Source: Arthrobacter sp. MYb213 (GTDB lineage: Bacteria; Actinomycetota; Actinomycetes; Actinomycetales; Micrococcaceae). From it: a stretch of DNA of 64,000 nucleotides. Where the stretch lies: assembly GCF_002979915.1 (NCBI RefSeq), contig NZ_PCQA01000002.1:186001-250000 (forward strand), given 5' to 3'. Made by a program: the position numbers and the translations under genes. The notes beneath the pieces are model-generated. The model did not search any database. It saw nothing but the letters and a program-made list of their open reading frames with translations, and was not told the DNA's origin. Below, in pieces: positions 12,173 through 20,791 of the stretch; position 1 is the stretch's first letter, and every line of letters begins with the position of its first letter.

Positions 12173-13315
12173 GTGCAAAAGATTGAATTCGCCGACTCGC
12201 CCCAATCAACTATCGGTGTTGAATGGGAAATTGCGTTGGTCAATCGTGAAAACGCTGACCTATGTTCGGTGGCCGAAAAGGTGTTGGACAAGCTCAAAGA
12301 AGATGCTGGAATTCCAGCAGATGAAGAGCACCCCACCATCAAGCCTGAGTTGCTGATGAATACCGTGGAAGTTGTTACCGGAGTGCACCGCACCGTGGCT
12401 GACGCTGCAGATGAGCTGCGCGCCAATGTCCGGCGGCTCCGTGAAGTTACCGACCCCATGGGCGTAGATCTCTACTGCGCAGGCTCGCACCCTTTCGCCG
12501 CACCAACTTCTCAGCCAGTGACTGACAAAGAACGCTACGCAAACCTCATTGACCGCACTCAGTGGTGGGGACGCCAAATGGTCATCTACGGTATCCACGT
12601 ACACGTAGGACTAGACGACCGCGAAAAGGCCCTGCCAATCACCGACGGTCTGATCAACTACCAGCCACACTTCCAAGCGCTCAGCGCATCCAGCCCTTAC
12701 TGGGGTGGAGAAGATACTGGCTACGCTTCGCAGCGTGCGTTAATGTTCCAGCAGCTTCCCACCGCAGGAATCCCTTTCCACTTTAATTCCTGGTCCGAGT
12801 ACGAGGCCTATGTGGCCGACATGCTCCACACCGGCGTCATCGATGACATCTCCGAGATTCGTTGGGATGTCCGCCCGGTCAACCGCCTAGGTACCGTGGA
12901 AATGCGTATCTGCGACGGTATGAGTTCGCTTGAAGACATCTCCGCCATCACTGCATTAACCCAGTGCTTGGTCCACGACATGTCAATGTCTCTCGAAGCG
13001 GGCTACAAGATTCCGGTGATGCCGGCTTGGCACCGAGTCGAGAATAAATGGCGTGCAGCCCGCTACGGACTCGACGCGATCATCATCCTCAACGCCCAGG
13101 GTGACGAAATGTTAGTAACGGACCACCTGCGCAACGAAGTGAAACGCCTAGCTCCGGTGGCTGAACAGCTCGGATGCCAAGACGAACTTCAAGGAATCAT
13201 TCGCCTCATTGAACGTGGCGCCGGATACCAGATCCAACGACAGATTTTCGCGACTACTGGCGGAGACTTCCAAGCCGTAGTCAAGGACAACGTTGCGCAA
13301 ATGAACGCTGTCTAA
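12173..13315 (+). CDS. Glutamate-cysteine ligase type 2 (GCS2 / YbdK family), intact copy
   Basis: A 380-residue carboxylate-amine ligase of the GCS2 family, ATP-dependent enzymes that join glutamate to cysteine or a related amine. Typical motifs are TIGVEWEIALVNREN near the N-terminus (metal/substrate glutamates), ELLMNTVEVVTGVH, the IYGIHVHVGLDD histidines, DISEIRWDVRPVNRLGTVEM and RICDGMSSLED. In mycothiol-making actinobacteria the physiological product of these enzymes is uncertain. I choose GTG at 12173 because AGGAG at 12164-12168 precedes it; the ATG at 12161 overlaps that site. A perfect 18-bp terminator follows. A second, broken copy lies at 30560-31209 in the same orientation. Confidence 0.9.
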   Translation: MQKIEFADSPQSTIGVEWEIALVNRENADLCSVAEKVLDKLKEDAGIPADEEHPTIKPELLMNTVEVVTGVHRTVADAADELRANVRRLREVTDPMGVDLYCAGSHPFAAPTSQPVTDKERYANLIDRTQWWGRQMVIYGIHVHVGLDDREKALPITDGLINYQPHFQALSASSPYWGGEDTGYASQRALMFQQLPTAGIPFHFNSWSEYEAYVADMLHTGVIDDISEIRWDVRPVNRLGTVEMRICDGMSSLEDISAITALTQCLVHDMSMSLEAGYKIPVMPAWHRVENKWRAARYGLDAIIILNAQGDEMLVTDHLRNEVKRLAPVAEQLGCQDELQGIIRLIERGAGYQIQRQIFATTGGDFQAVVKDNVAQMNAV

Positions 13316-13340
13316 GTAGCTAAGACCCAAACAGAAAAAC

Positions 13341-13380
13341 AGGTCCGTGAGATTCCGAATTATCGGAATCTCACGGACCT
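13341..13380 (+). terminator. Strong terminator after the GCS2 gene
   Basis: A perfect 18-bp stem (13341-13358 with 13363-13380) and a 4-base loop, then TGTTTTGTTT. It begins 26 bases after the stop codon. Confidence 0.95.
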
Positions 13381-13594
13381 TGTTTTGTTTCGTGTTCTTA
13401 GCGCGCAAGAACGCCACAGAGCATCTATTCGACAACGATGACAAGTCCTTGACGTTTGCTTTCCTGAAACTCATGTCAAAGATGTCGTTCGCCCTGCCAG
13501 TTGGGTTCGGAGGAACTCAATTCTCCGACCATCGGCATGTTCTGATATCCGTGCATTCTTCGCTGTAGCTGCAACCGCGGCGGCAAACAACCCG

Positions 13595-15187
13595 TTAAGC
13601 AAACCCCAAGTTGCGGACCTTCAGTTTCTTGAACGTTGCCGTGCCATCAGAGACAAAGAGCTTGATCCCGGAATCCGTGGCCAGCGGGAAGACCCGATGC
13701 GAGTGGACTATCCGCCCGTCACCGAAGAACACCTCAACACTGGAGCGATCTACCAAGATACGCACCTTGAGTTTTCCGCTCGGTACCTCCAGTGGGCTCT
13801 TGGATTCGCTCTTGTCCCCCGGATTGAAGCTTGGTTTACGGTTCACATAAGCGAACCCTCCCGCAAGATAAATTCCGGCCGCCACATGACGTGTTCCAGT
13901 CTTCGCCCGACAAAGCTCAAATCCTATATTTGCGGGCGGCTTGGCTGGGTCCCAATTCAACTCGCATTCCAACTCATAGGCATTGCTGGAGAAATCCAGG
14001 ACCTGCTCACCGGAGATTGTTGGACTGCCTAAATTGGTGGTCTCTCTGGCTAGTTTGTTCAGCTGTTTAACGGGAACTGAAGCGAGGTAATTACCTTTCG
14101 AATCAGCGACCATCCGCACTTCGCGGACAATCATGTCATCGCCGTTATACCCATCGGTGGCCATGCTCGGTGCATTGTGCGGGTAATCCCAGAAGTTGTT
14201 CCAACCAATAGCGCGGCGTAATTCGAGGTTTTCGTTGCCATTGGCTTGGTAGTCCGGATAAGTCACCGCGCCGTAGAAGTCGAAACCCCAATCCAGCCAT
14301 TGTGGCTCTTCTTCCGAAGTACTGAAGGTCTTTCCATCAAAATCGCCTATCCAGTAGGCGTAGGTGGCAGGTAACTCCCGTGGTTTTCCATTGGCGCTAG
14401 TGCCAAGCACCCAATGTTTGGTTCCATCAGAAGCTTGGATTTGGAAGAGATCCGGGCATTCAAGAATTCCCAGGGAGGTGCGGACAAATTCACTGGTGCG
14501 AGTCCACTTCTTCAGGTCTGCGGAAGAGTACAGCCTGATCCGGTCGCCTTCGGCATTAAGCATGATCCACTGCGAACTCTGCTCGTGCCAGATCACCTTC
14601 GGGTCGCGGAAAGCCTCGGTGCCCGGATTGGCCAGAACCGGCGTAGTTCCGCCGGGTTTAAAGCTGCGCCCGTTGTCAGTGGAGTACCAAAGGTATTGAG
14701 CTTGTACTCCATTTGGCGCTTGGGTGACCAAAGCGATCAGGGCACCTCTGCCGTATCCGGCGGTGTTCTGCTCATCAATGACGATTGAACCTGACCAGCA
14801 GTCACCGTTGGGGCTGGCATGTTTGCTGATGGCTACGCCATGGTCGGTGAAGTTGACGTGGTCTTTAGTGCTCGCCATTCGCCAGCTGGTACCACTGCCA
14901 CCAAGAATATAGTCCTCGTTATAGAGGTAGTAGTAGAGGTATTCGCCGTTCAGGTAGACCGGACGTTGCGGGTCGTTTTTCCAATTGTCGGGGACGCTGA
15001 AGTGGTAGCTGGGACGGTAGCTCATGGTTTCGGGTGCCTTAGTCTGAGAATCCGTTCGTTTGGCAGGCGCAGCGTTGGCTGCACCTGCGCCAACCCCGGT
15101 CAAGCCTAAAGCGGTGGCCGTGACCAGAGTTTTCACAACGTTCCGTCGTGAGGTACCACCGGTGGTCAGATCTGAATCCTGGCTCAA
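13595..15187 (-). CDS. Secreted GH32 fructan-active enzyme (levanase or levan fructotransferase type)
   Basis: A 530-residue glycoside hydrolase family 32 protein. The N-terminus is a Tat signal: SRRNVVKTLVTATALGL around residues 13-29 and an Ala-rich cleavage region ending near residue 41. The three GH32 acidic motifs are present: WKNDPQRP (nucleophile Asp72), FRDPKV (Asp195) and ECPDLF (acid/base Glu243), followed by a C-terminal beta-sandwich with VDRSSVEVFFGDGR. The NDPQ variant of the usual NDPNG box recalls Arthrobacter levan fructotransferases that release difructose anhydride, but residues alone do not separate these from exo-levanases. It overlaps the upstream ATPase gene by 4 bases and is the last gene of the binding-protein/permease/ATPase operon, which ties the importer to fructan products. 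Confidence 0.88.
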   Translation of the reverse strand: MSQDSDLTTGGTSRRNVVKTLVTATALGLTGVGAGAANAAPAKRTDSQTKAPETMSYRPSYHFSVPDNWKNDPQRPVYLNGEYLYYYLYNEDYILGGSGTSWRMASTKDHVNFTDHGVAISKHASPNGDCWSGSIVIDEQNTAGYGRGALIALVTQAPNGVQAQYLWYSTDNGRSFKPGGTTPVLANPGTEAFRDPKVIWHEQSSQWIMLNAEGDRIRLYSSADLKKWTRTSEFVRTSLGILECPDLFQIQASDGTKHWVLGTSANGKPRELPATYAYWIGDFDGKTFSTSEEEPQWLDWGFDFYGAVTYPDYQANGNENLELRRAIGWNNFWDYPHNAPSMATDGYNGDDMIVREVRMVADSKGNYLASVPVKQLNKLARETTNLGSPTISGEQVLDFSSNAYELECELNWDPAKPPANIGFELCRAKTGTRHVAAGIYLAGGFAYVNRKPSFNPGDKSESKSPLEVPSGKLKVRILVDRSSVEVFFGDGRIVHSHRVFPLATDSGIKLFVSDGTATFKKLKVRNLGFA

Positions 15188-16131
15188 ATTGTCTCGCTCT
15201 CGTCCGCTAGCACCCAGTGCTGGCTTGCTTCATCGATGACATGCTTTTTCAAGTTAGTACTGGCGGACCAACGCTGGATCTGCTCACGCAATTCCGCACG
15301 ATTTGAGGCGTCTTGGCTGCTATCGCGGTCTGGATCAGGCACGGCTCCCACGAGGAGCCGCGTGTATGGATGTCTAGGGTTATCAAGCAGTTGAACGGAA
15401 TCACCTGACTCCACAATCCGTCCTTCGTTGAGCACCGCTATCCGGTCCGAGAGATAACGAGCCGATGCCAGATCATGGGTTACATAGAGGATGGTGATTC
15501 CATGATCGTCGCGCAGTTTGTGCAAAAGATTCAGTACGCCGATTCTGACGGAAACATCAAGCATGGAAGTCGGCTCATCTGCCAAGATCACTTTCGGCTT
15601 GGCTGCCAGCACGCGGGCAATCGCGATTCGCTGACGCTGCCCACCGGAGAGCTCATGGGGGAAGGATGAGAGCACCTCCGGGTTCAAGCCCACCGTGGTC
15701 ACTAGCTTGGCCATCTCAGCGCGCTTCGATTTGATATCAGGCTGATGCAAGGCCAGTGCGCGTTCCAGAATGTATTCCACTCGGAACGTTGGATTCAACG
15801 AACCGAACGGATCCTGAAACACCATCTGCACTTCGCTGCGGTACTTACGGGCAGCCGCACCTTTAAGACCGGCAATGTCTTTTCCGTTGACTAGAACTTC
15901 GCCGGAGTCAGGTACTTCAAGTAACGCCAAACAACGAGCCAGTGTCGACTTGCCGGAGCCAGACTCCCCCACCAACGCCACGATCTCTCCGCGCTGCATT
16001 TCCAGATCGATATCTGTCAGGGCCGGGACCTTCTTGCGGCTAAACAGCGCAGAACTGGTGAAGGATTTGCTCAGCGAGCGGATGCGAACAGCCGGTCCCA
16101 CGGTGGTGTCCTTGGCAGCAGTTACGGTCAT
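15184..16131 (-). CDS. ABC transporter ATPase, OppF type
   Basis: A 315-residue cytoplasmic ATPase subunit of an oligopeptide/nickel-type ABC importer. Walker A is GESGSGKST, the signature is ELSGGQRQRIAIARVLA, and Walker B is VILADEPTSMLDVS. The H-loop is ILYVTHDLASARYLSDRI, and the C-terminal RHPYTRLLVGAVPDPD matches the OppD/OppF extension. It overlaps the OppD-type gene by 4 bases upstream and the GH32 gene by 4 bases downstream, so the genes are translationally coupled. It pairs with the other ATPase to energise uptake. Confidence 0.93.
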   Translation of the reverse strand: MTVTAAKDTTVGPAVRIRSLSKSFTSSALFSRKKVPALTDIDLEMQRGEIVALVGESGSGKSTLARCLALLEVPDSGEVLVNGKDIAGLKGAAARKYRSEVQMVFQDPFGSLNPTFRVEYILERALALHQPDIKSKRAEMAKLVTTVGLNPEVLSSFPHELSGGQRQRIAIARVLAAKPKVILADEPTSMLDVSVRIGVLNLLHKLRDDHGITILYVTHDLASARYLSDRIAVLNEGRIVESGDSVQLLDNPRHPYTRLLVGAVPDPDRDSSQDASNRAELREQIQRWSASTNLKKHVIDEASQHWVLADESETI

Positions 16132-17045
16132 GACAGTTCTCCTAGCGTGAGGACGGGTGCATCTGTGGGCGCCACCCAGTGGCCTTCGCCGGTATCTTCC
16201 AGATCTTGGATGTTGGTGAAGTTGGTACCTTCTGCCAGTCCAGTGAGTTTCACCCGCGGGCCATGCAATGGAGGGAACGCACCGAGTAGGGCCTGGGTGT
16301 AAGGGTGCCGAGATCCGTGGCGTAGCGTCGCCGCCGGGGCCAGCTCAACGATGCGCCCGCCGTACATGATGCCAATACGGTTGGAGAGTTCAAGCATCAG
16401 CGACATGTCGTGGGTAATGAACAGGATCGCGAAACCGAGCTCATTTTGAAGTTCTCGGATTTGCTCCAGGATTTCTTGTTGCACCACCACGTCCAGTGCG
16501 GTGGTGGGCTCATCAAGAATCAGTAAGCGAGGGTTCAGCGCACAGGCCATAGCGATCACGATGCGCTGACGCTGGCCGCCCGAAAGCTGGTGTGGGTAGG
16601 CGCGCAGCCGTGCCGGATCGATACGAACCATTTCTAGCAGCTCTTTAGCGCGCTGTAGTGCGGCGGCGCGGGTGCCCCCGCGGTGGGTGCGGATCACGTC
16701 AATGAATTGTTCCCCAATCCGGGTCACCGGATTCAGCGAGTTCATTGCGGACTGAAACACCATGGCTACGTTGTTCCAACGCCAGGCGCGCAAAGTCGCC
16801 TCGTCCATGCTCAGCACGTCTTGTCCATCAAAGAGAATCTTGCCGTGGGTAATCTGAGCCGGCTCCTTGAGCAGACGCATAATCGCGTTAGCGATGGTCG
16901 ATTTCCCACAGCCTGACTCTCCGGCCAAACCGAAGATTTCACCGGATCCTATAGCAAAGCTGACCCGGTCTGCACCGCGAACTGCACGCTCGTCACTGAC
17001 GTACTCGACGGTCAATTCCTGGACTTCCAATACCGGGACGCTCAT
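16128..17045 (-). CDS. ABC transporter ATPase, OppD type
   Basis: A 305-residue ATPase with Walker A GESGCGKST, Q-loop VAMVFQSAMNSLNP, signature QLSGGQRQRIVIAMACALNP, and Walker B LLILDEPTTALDVV. The NSLNP and C-terminal GSRHPYTQALLGAFPPLHGPR are OppD/DppD features. It overlaps both neighbours by 4 bases (OppC-type permease upstream, OppF-type ATPase downstream), showing tight translational coupling within the operon. Confidence 0.93.
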   Translation of the reverse strand: MSVPVLEVQELTVEYVSDERAVRGADRVSFAIGSGEIFGLAGESGCGKSTIANAIMRLLKEPAQITHGKILFDGQDVLSMDEATLRAWRWNNVAMVFQSAMNSLNPVTRIGEQFIDVIRTHRGGTRAAALQRAKELLEMVRIDPARLRAYPHQLSGGQRQRIVIAMACALNPRLLILDEPTTALDVVVQQEILEQIRELQNELGFAILFITHDMSLMLELSNRIGIMYGGRIVELAPAATLRHGSRHPYTQALLGAFPPLHGPRVKLTGLAEGTNFTNIQDLEDTGEGHWVAPTDAPVLTLGELS

Positions 17046-18016
17046 TTGCCTTCCTTTCGCGCCACGGTAGTTGCCGCGGTGCTCTTCGTTGCGTGTTTGG
17101 GCCGGCGCAGACGTGGGTTGGTGATTTCATCCACCGCGTAGTTGCACAGCGCCAAGGCGAAGGCGACTAAGGCAATAGCCAAGCCTGATGGTACAAAAAT
17201 CCACCATTGGCCCAGCATGAGCGAGCCATCGCTAGTGGCCCAGAACAGGTTGGTACCCCAAGAAATCGTGCTCACATCACCAAGACCTAAGAATTCCAGC
17301 CCTGCTTGTGCACCAATGGATCCGATGATGCAACCAAGCAGCGTGGTCATGACCACCGATGCCATATTGGGGAGTATTTCGCGTGTCATGATGCGCAGCG
17401 GGCGTTCGCCTGAGACTTGTGCCGCGGCTACATAGTCTTTTCCGCGAATAGACATTGCCTGTGAGCGCATCACTCGCGCGCTTCCAGCCCAACCGGTAAT
17501 CGTCAGCACCACAATGACGGTGCCAAGACCTGGTGGCATGAAGGCTGCAAGGATCACCAGCAATGGCAGACCCGGAACCAGCAGGAACACGTTCGTTGCC
17601 AAGGAGAGCAGGTCATCTAAGCCCTTGCCGAAGTAGGCACCGCTGAGACCTACAAGCACACCAATCACGGTGGATAGGATGCCGGCGGCAAAACCGACAA
17701 ATAGTGAGGAACGCGCTCCCCACAAAGTTAAGCCGAGAACATCTTGGCCCTTGGTGGTGGTACCCAACCAGTGTTCCAAGCTTGGAGCGCTGGCTCCGGC
17801 TGAGGTGATGCGTGCTGGATCTCCGGGAAAGAACACCGGTGCGAGTAAGGCCAACGCGATAAAGGCTAGAAGGATGCTTAGCCCGGCCAGCGCCTTGCCG
17901 TTGCGCAGCAGTGTGCGCAGTAGCCGTGTGGCTCCCACACGGGCACGCGCTGCAGTGTTTTCTTCCGCCTGCTGCTCAGCAGCGGCAGTCTGCAGATCTG
18001 TTACATTCTGGCTCAT
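17042..18016 (-). CDS. ABC transporter permease, OppC/DppC type
   Basis: A 324-residue inner-membrane subunit with a hydrophilic N-terminus and about six spans. The OppC N-terminal motif is seen in NGKALAGLSILLAFIALALLAPVFFP. The EAA loop region, SGERPLRIMTREILPNMASVVMTT, contacts the ATPases. Its start is 5 bases after the OppB-type stop, with the ribosome binding site GGAAGGG inside the preceding gene. The C-terminus is basic. It forms the translocation pore with the OppB-type protein. Confidence 0.92.
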   Translation of the reverse strand: MSQNVTDLQTAAAEQQAEENTAARARVGATRLLRTLLRNGKALAGLSILLAFIALALLAPVFFPGDPARITSAGASAPSLEHWLGTTTKGQDVLGLTLWGARSSLFVGFAAGILSTVIGVLVGLSGAYFGKGLDDLLSLATNVFLLVPGLPLLVILAAFMPPGLGTVIVVLTITGWAGSARVMRSQAMSIRGKDYVAAAQVSGERPLRIMTREILPNMASVVMTTLLGCIIGSIGAQAGLEFLGLGDVSTISWGTNLFWATSDGSLMLGQWWIFVPSGLAIALVAFALALCNYAVDEITNPRLRRPKHATKSTAATTVARKEGK

Positions 18017-18021
18017 GGTGT

Positions 18022-18999
18022 TCAGCCCTTCCGCACGCGTGGGTCGAGTCGGACGTAGACCAGGTCTACAAGGAAGTTCGCGATCAGCACCGCGGCGGTA
18101 ATTGTCAGGAACATGCCCTGCATCAGTGGGTAATCAAGGCCTTGGACTGCAGCGAGTAGCTGGTAGCCAACGCCTGGGTAGGCGAACACCACTTCGGTGA
18201 GCAATGCTCCACCGACGATAAATCCGATGCTCATACCCATGCTTGTCACTGAAGGCAGCATTGCATTGCGTGCTGCGTAGTTCAGCATGATGCGGTGCGG
18301 GCGAAGGCCCTTGGCCTCGGCCATCAGGATGTAATCCTCCGAGTTGGTGGCAATCATGGTGTTGCGCATGCCTAGCATCCAGCCGCCCAAGGACACCAGC
18401 ACAATCGTTAATGCTGGCAAGAACAAGTGAGCTGCGACGTCAAGAATGAATTCGAGGTTGAATCCAGGGACCAGACCTACGGAGAATGCGTGGCGCATCG
18501 GGGCGACGCCCATATTGATGCCAAAGATATATAGCGCACCCATAGCGAGCCAGAAGTACGGGAACGAACCAATGAATACCAGCAGCGGCGGGGCCACCGA
18601 GTCCAGGAATCCTCCTCGGCGCCACGCGGCGAGGATGCCTAGCAGGTTTCCGAGGATCACGGCGATGATCAATGACGTAAGACCCAGAAGTAGCGTCCAC
18701 GGCAGCTGTGAGGCAATTACCTCGGAGACTGGCGTGGGAAACCTGGAAATTGACATCCCAAAGTCACCGGTGAGGATACGTCCAAGGTAAGCAAAGTATT
18801 CAGGGATGATGGGTCCGCCATCTACGCCCATCATGGTGCGTAGCGCTTCGACTTGATGCGGTTCGAGTCGCTGTTGTGATCTCGAAAGCATGCGGGTGAC
18901 CGGGTCACCTGGCATCAGCCGAGGCAACAGAAAGTTTAGGGTGATGGACGCCCAGAAGGCCAGGAAGTAAAAGCCCAAGCGCCGGAGAAGGAAGCTCAT
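18022..18999 (-). CDS. ABC transporter permease, OppB/DppB type
   Basis: A 325-residue permease with about six spans. The N-terminus MSFLLRRLGFYFLAFWASITLNFLLPRLMPGDPV is the classical OppB start, with the conserved PGDP. The EAA-loop-containing part is AEAKGLRPHRIMLNYAARNAMLP, and the C-terminal end is VDLVYVRLDPRVR. ATG at 18999 has AAGGAC eight bases upstream. It is separated from the binding-protein gene by a 70-base spacer that contains a strong hairpin. Confidence 0.93.
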   Translation of the reverse strand: MSFLLRRLGFYFLAFWASITLNFLLPRLMPGDPVTRMLSRSQQRLEPHQVEALRTMMGVDGGPIIPEYFAYLGRILTGDFGMSISRFPTPVSEVIASQLPWTLLLGLTSLIIAVILGNLLGILAAWRRGGFLDSVAPPLLVFIGSFPYFWLAMGALYIFGINMGVAPMRHAFSVGLVPGFNLEFILDVAAHLFLPALTIVLVSLGGWMLGMRNTMIATNSEDYILMAEAKGLRPHRIMLNYAARNAMLPSVTSMGMSIGFIVGGALLTEVVFAYPGVGYQLLAAVQGLDYPLMQGMFLTITAAVLIANFLVDLVYVRLDPRVRKG

Positions 19000-19026
19000 T
19001 GTGTATGTCCTTGACTAAGGATCGCA

Positions 19027-19059
19027 GCGCAGCGGGCGGATATTCTCCGCCCGCTGCGC
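19027..19059 (-). promoter_or_regulatory. Intercistronic hairpin between binding protein and permease genes
   Basis: A perfect 14-bp GC-rich stem (19027-19040 with 19046-19059, loop TATTC), without a T-run on the transcribed strand. This placement, directly after a binding-protein gene, resembles the stabilising or attenuating hairpins that raise binding-protein mRNA over permease mRNA in many ABC operons. Confidence 0.7.
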
Positions 19060-19070
19060 GGAAATTGATG

Positions 19071-20747
19071 CTAGTTCGCTGGTTCTAGGCTGGTGAGCAC
19101 CAATACGGTGGTTGGTGTACGGCTGCTTAGAGTGGCGTAAGGGTTTTCCTCGGTGGGCCAACCAACGAAGTTCTCGGTGGTGTAGGCGCCCCATTCTGGG
19201 CCGGGGAATAGCGGTACCACTGGTGCCAGTTCGCTGTAGAGCGACTGCAACTGGTTGACAACCTGCTTCTGCTCACCCTCGTCGGTGGTGGCAACAAACT
19301 TGTTCAGCAAGTCATCTGCTCGTTTATCACTGAAGCGGTGGTAGTTATCGAACGTCTGCTTGCCAATCGGCTTCTTGTTTTGGCTACCCATAAGGTTTAG
19401 GTAGTAGTGGTACGGAGTCGGAGCATTGGCGGTCCAGACAATGCCGGTATCAAATTCCCCGGTCTCGTAGCCGGCGGTCACCGCGGCCCAGTCAGGGGAA
19501 TCGACGGTGGCCTTGATGCCCACATCCTGCAGGTTCTGCGCAATGATGTTCGCTACCGACAGCCAGTCAGTGGAGCTGGATCCAACGGAAATGTCGAAGG
19601 TGAAAGGTTTGCCTTCCGGGGTGGTGCGCTCGCCCTGGGAGTTCTCCTTGTAGCCTGCCTCGTCTAGAAGCTTTTTAGCGCCTTCAATATCGCGCTTAGT
19701 CCAGTCACACTTCTCCACAACAGAGGCATCGCGCCAGTTGTCGTAGTTGCCTGACAATCCGGTGCAGTCAGCCGGAACGGTGTAGTCGCTCATGCCAACT
19801 TTGACCACCTGTTCGCGGTCAACGGCCATGCTGAGTGCTTTGCGCACTCGCACGTCGGAGAATTCTTCCTTGGTAGTGTTCAACTGCCAATTGATCTCGG
19901 AACCTGTGGTCGGGAACCAGTAGTGACGATGCTCTGGATCTTTGTCCACGTAGGTGGTCTGAATATCTGGCATGTAGGTCTGAGTCCAGTCCACATCACC
20001 GGAAATAGCGGCAAGGTTGGCGCCGTCGTTGCCGGCGAAGGCGAGCATTCGCAAGCCGCCAATTTTCTGCTTTTCTGGTTGCCAGTAGTTCGGGTTCTTA
20101 CCCAATTCGAAGGATTGCGCTTGGAAGTTGGCAATTTCGGTGTATGGTCCGGTGCCTACCGGTGCTGGGTTTTCTTCAGTTCCAGGCTTGTCGAACTTTG
20201 ACCAGATGTGAGCCGGGACGATGACCTGCTGACCTAATTCATATAGAGCTGGTGCAAAAGCCTTCTTGAAGGTGAACTCCACAGTGGAGTCGTCCGGAGT
20301 CTTAATGGACTTTAGGTAGTCGTAACCGCCGAGCAGTTCCTTTTGCAGTTCAACCGACAGCTTGACGTCTTTAGACGTCAGGCCGGTGCCGTCCGAGAAC
20401 TTGACGTCTGGGCGCAGGTTGAAGGTCAATGACTTGCCATTATCGCCAGCCTTCCAGTCGGTAGCCAGCCAGGGCACGGTGTCTCCGCCAGCTGGGTTGT
20501 AGATCAGCATGGATTCGTAGATGGACTGACCGGTCATTGGGGCGGCGTTAGGCGAAAAAGGGTTGAAGTTCTTGGAGAAGGTTCCCATGTCTTCGCGCGG
20601 AATGGTCAGAAAAGCGGAACTGGTTGATGCCCCGTCTTCTTCACTTCCGCCCGGGTTTGATGCGACGCATCCGCTCAACGCGAGTGTGCCGACCATAGCG
20701 GTCGCTGCCACGGCAAGATGCGCGCGGCGAAGGTATTTGATTATCAT
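19071..20747 (-). CDS. Extracellular solute-binding lipoprotein, family 5 (SBP_bac_5)
   Basis: A 558-residue substrate-binding protein. The N-terminus is a lipoprotein signal: basic MIIKYLRRAH, hydrophobic segment, and lipobox LSGC with the lipidated Cys at about residue 27. The mature part has the cluster-C binding-protein fold: SLTFNLRPDVKFSDGTGLTSKDV, PAHIWSKFDKPG, and VRKALSMAVDREQVVK. Family 5 proteins usually bind peptides or nickel, but members that bind oligosaccharides are known. Because the operon ends in a secreted fructan enzyme and is headed by a LacI regulator, the likely ligand is a fructo-oligosaccharide or difructose anhydride. ATG 20747 has AGGAA upstream. It is exported and anchored on the outer face of the membrane. 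Confidence 0.9.
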   Translation of the reverse strand: MIIKYLRRAHLAVAATAMVGTLALSGCVASNPGGSEEDGASTSSAFLTIPREDMGTFSKNFNPFSPNAAPMTGQSIYESMLIYNPAGGDTVPWLATDWKAGDNGKSLTFNLRPDVKFSDGTGLTSKDVKLSVELQKELLGGYDYLKSIKTPDDSTVEFTFKKAFAPALYELGQQVIVPAHIWSKFDKPGTEENPAPVGTGPYTEIANFQAQSFELGKNPNYWQPEKQKIGGLRMLAFAGNDGANLAAISGDVDWTQTYMPDIQTTYVDKDPEHRHYWFPTTGSEINWQLNTTKEEFSDVRVRKALSMAVDREQVVKVGMSDYTVPADCTGLSGNYDNWRDASVVEKCDWTKRDIEGAKKLLDEAGYKENSQGERTTPEGKPFTFDISVGSSSTDWLSVANIIAQNLQDVGIKATVDSPDWAAVTAGYETGEFDTGIVWTANAPTPYHYYLNLMGSQNKKPIGKQTFDNYHRFSDKRADDLLNKFVATTDEGEQKQVVNQLQSLYSELAPVVPLFPGPEWGAYTTENFVGWPTEENPYATLSSRTPTTVLVLTSLEPAN

Positions 20748-20791
20748 TGAAGTTCCTCATCCATTCATGTGATGTGTAGCGGAGGGGAAGA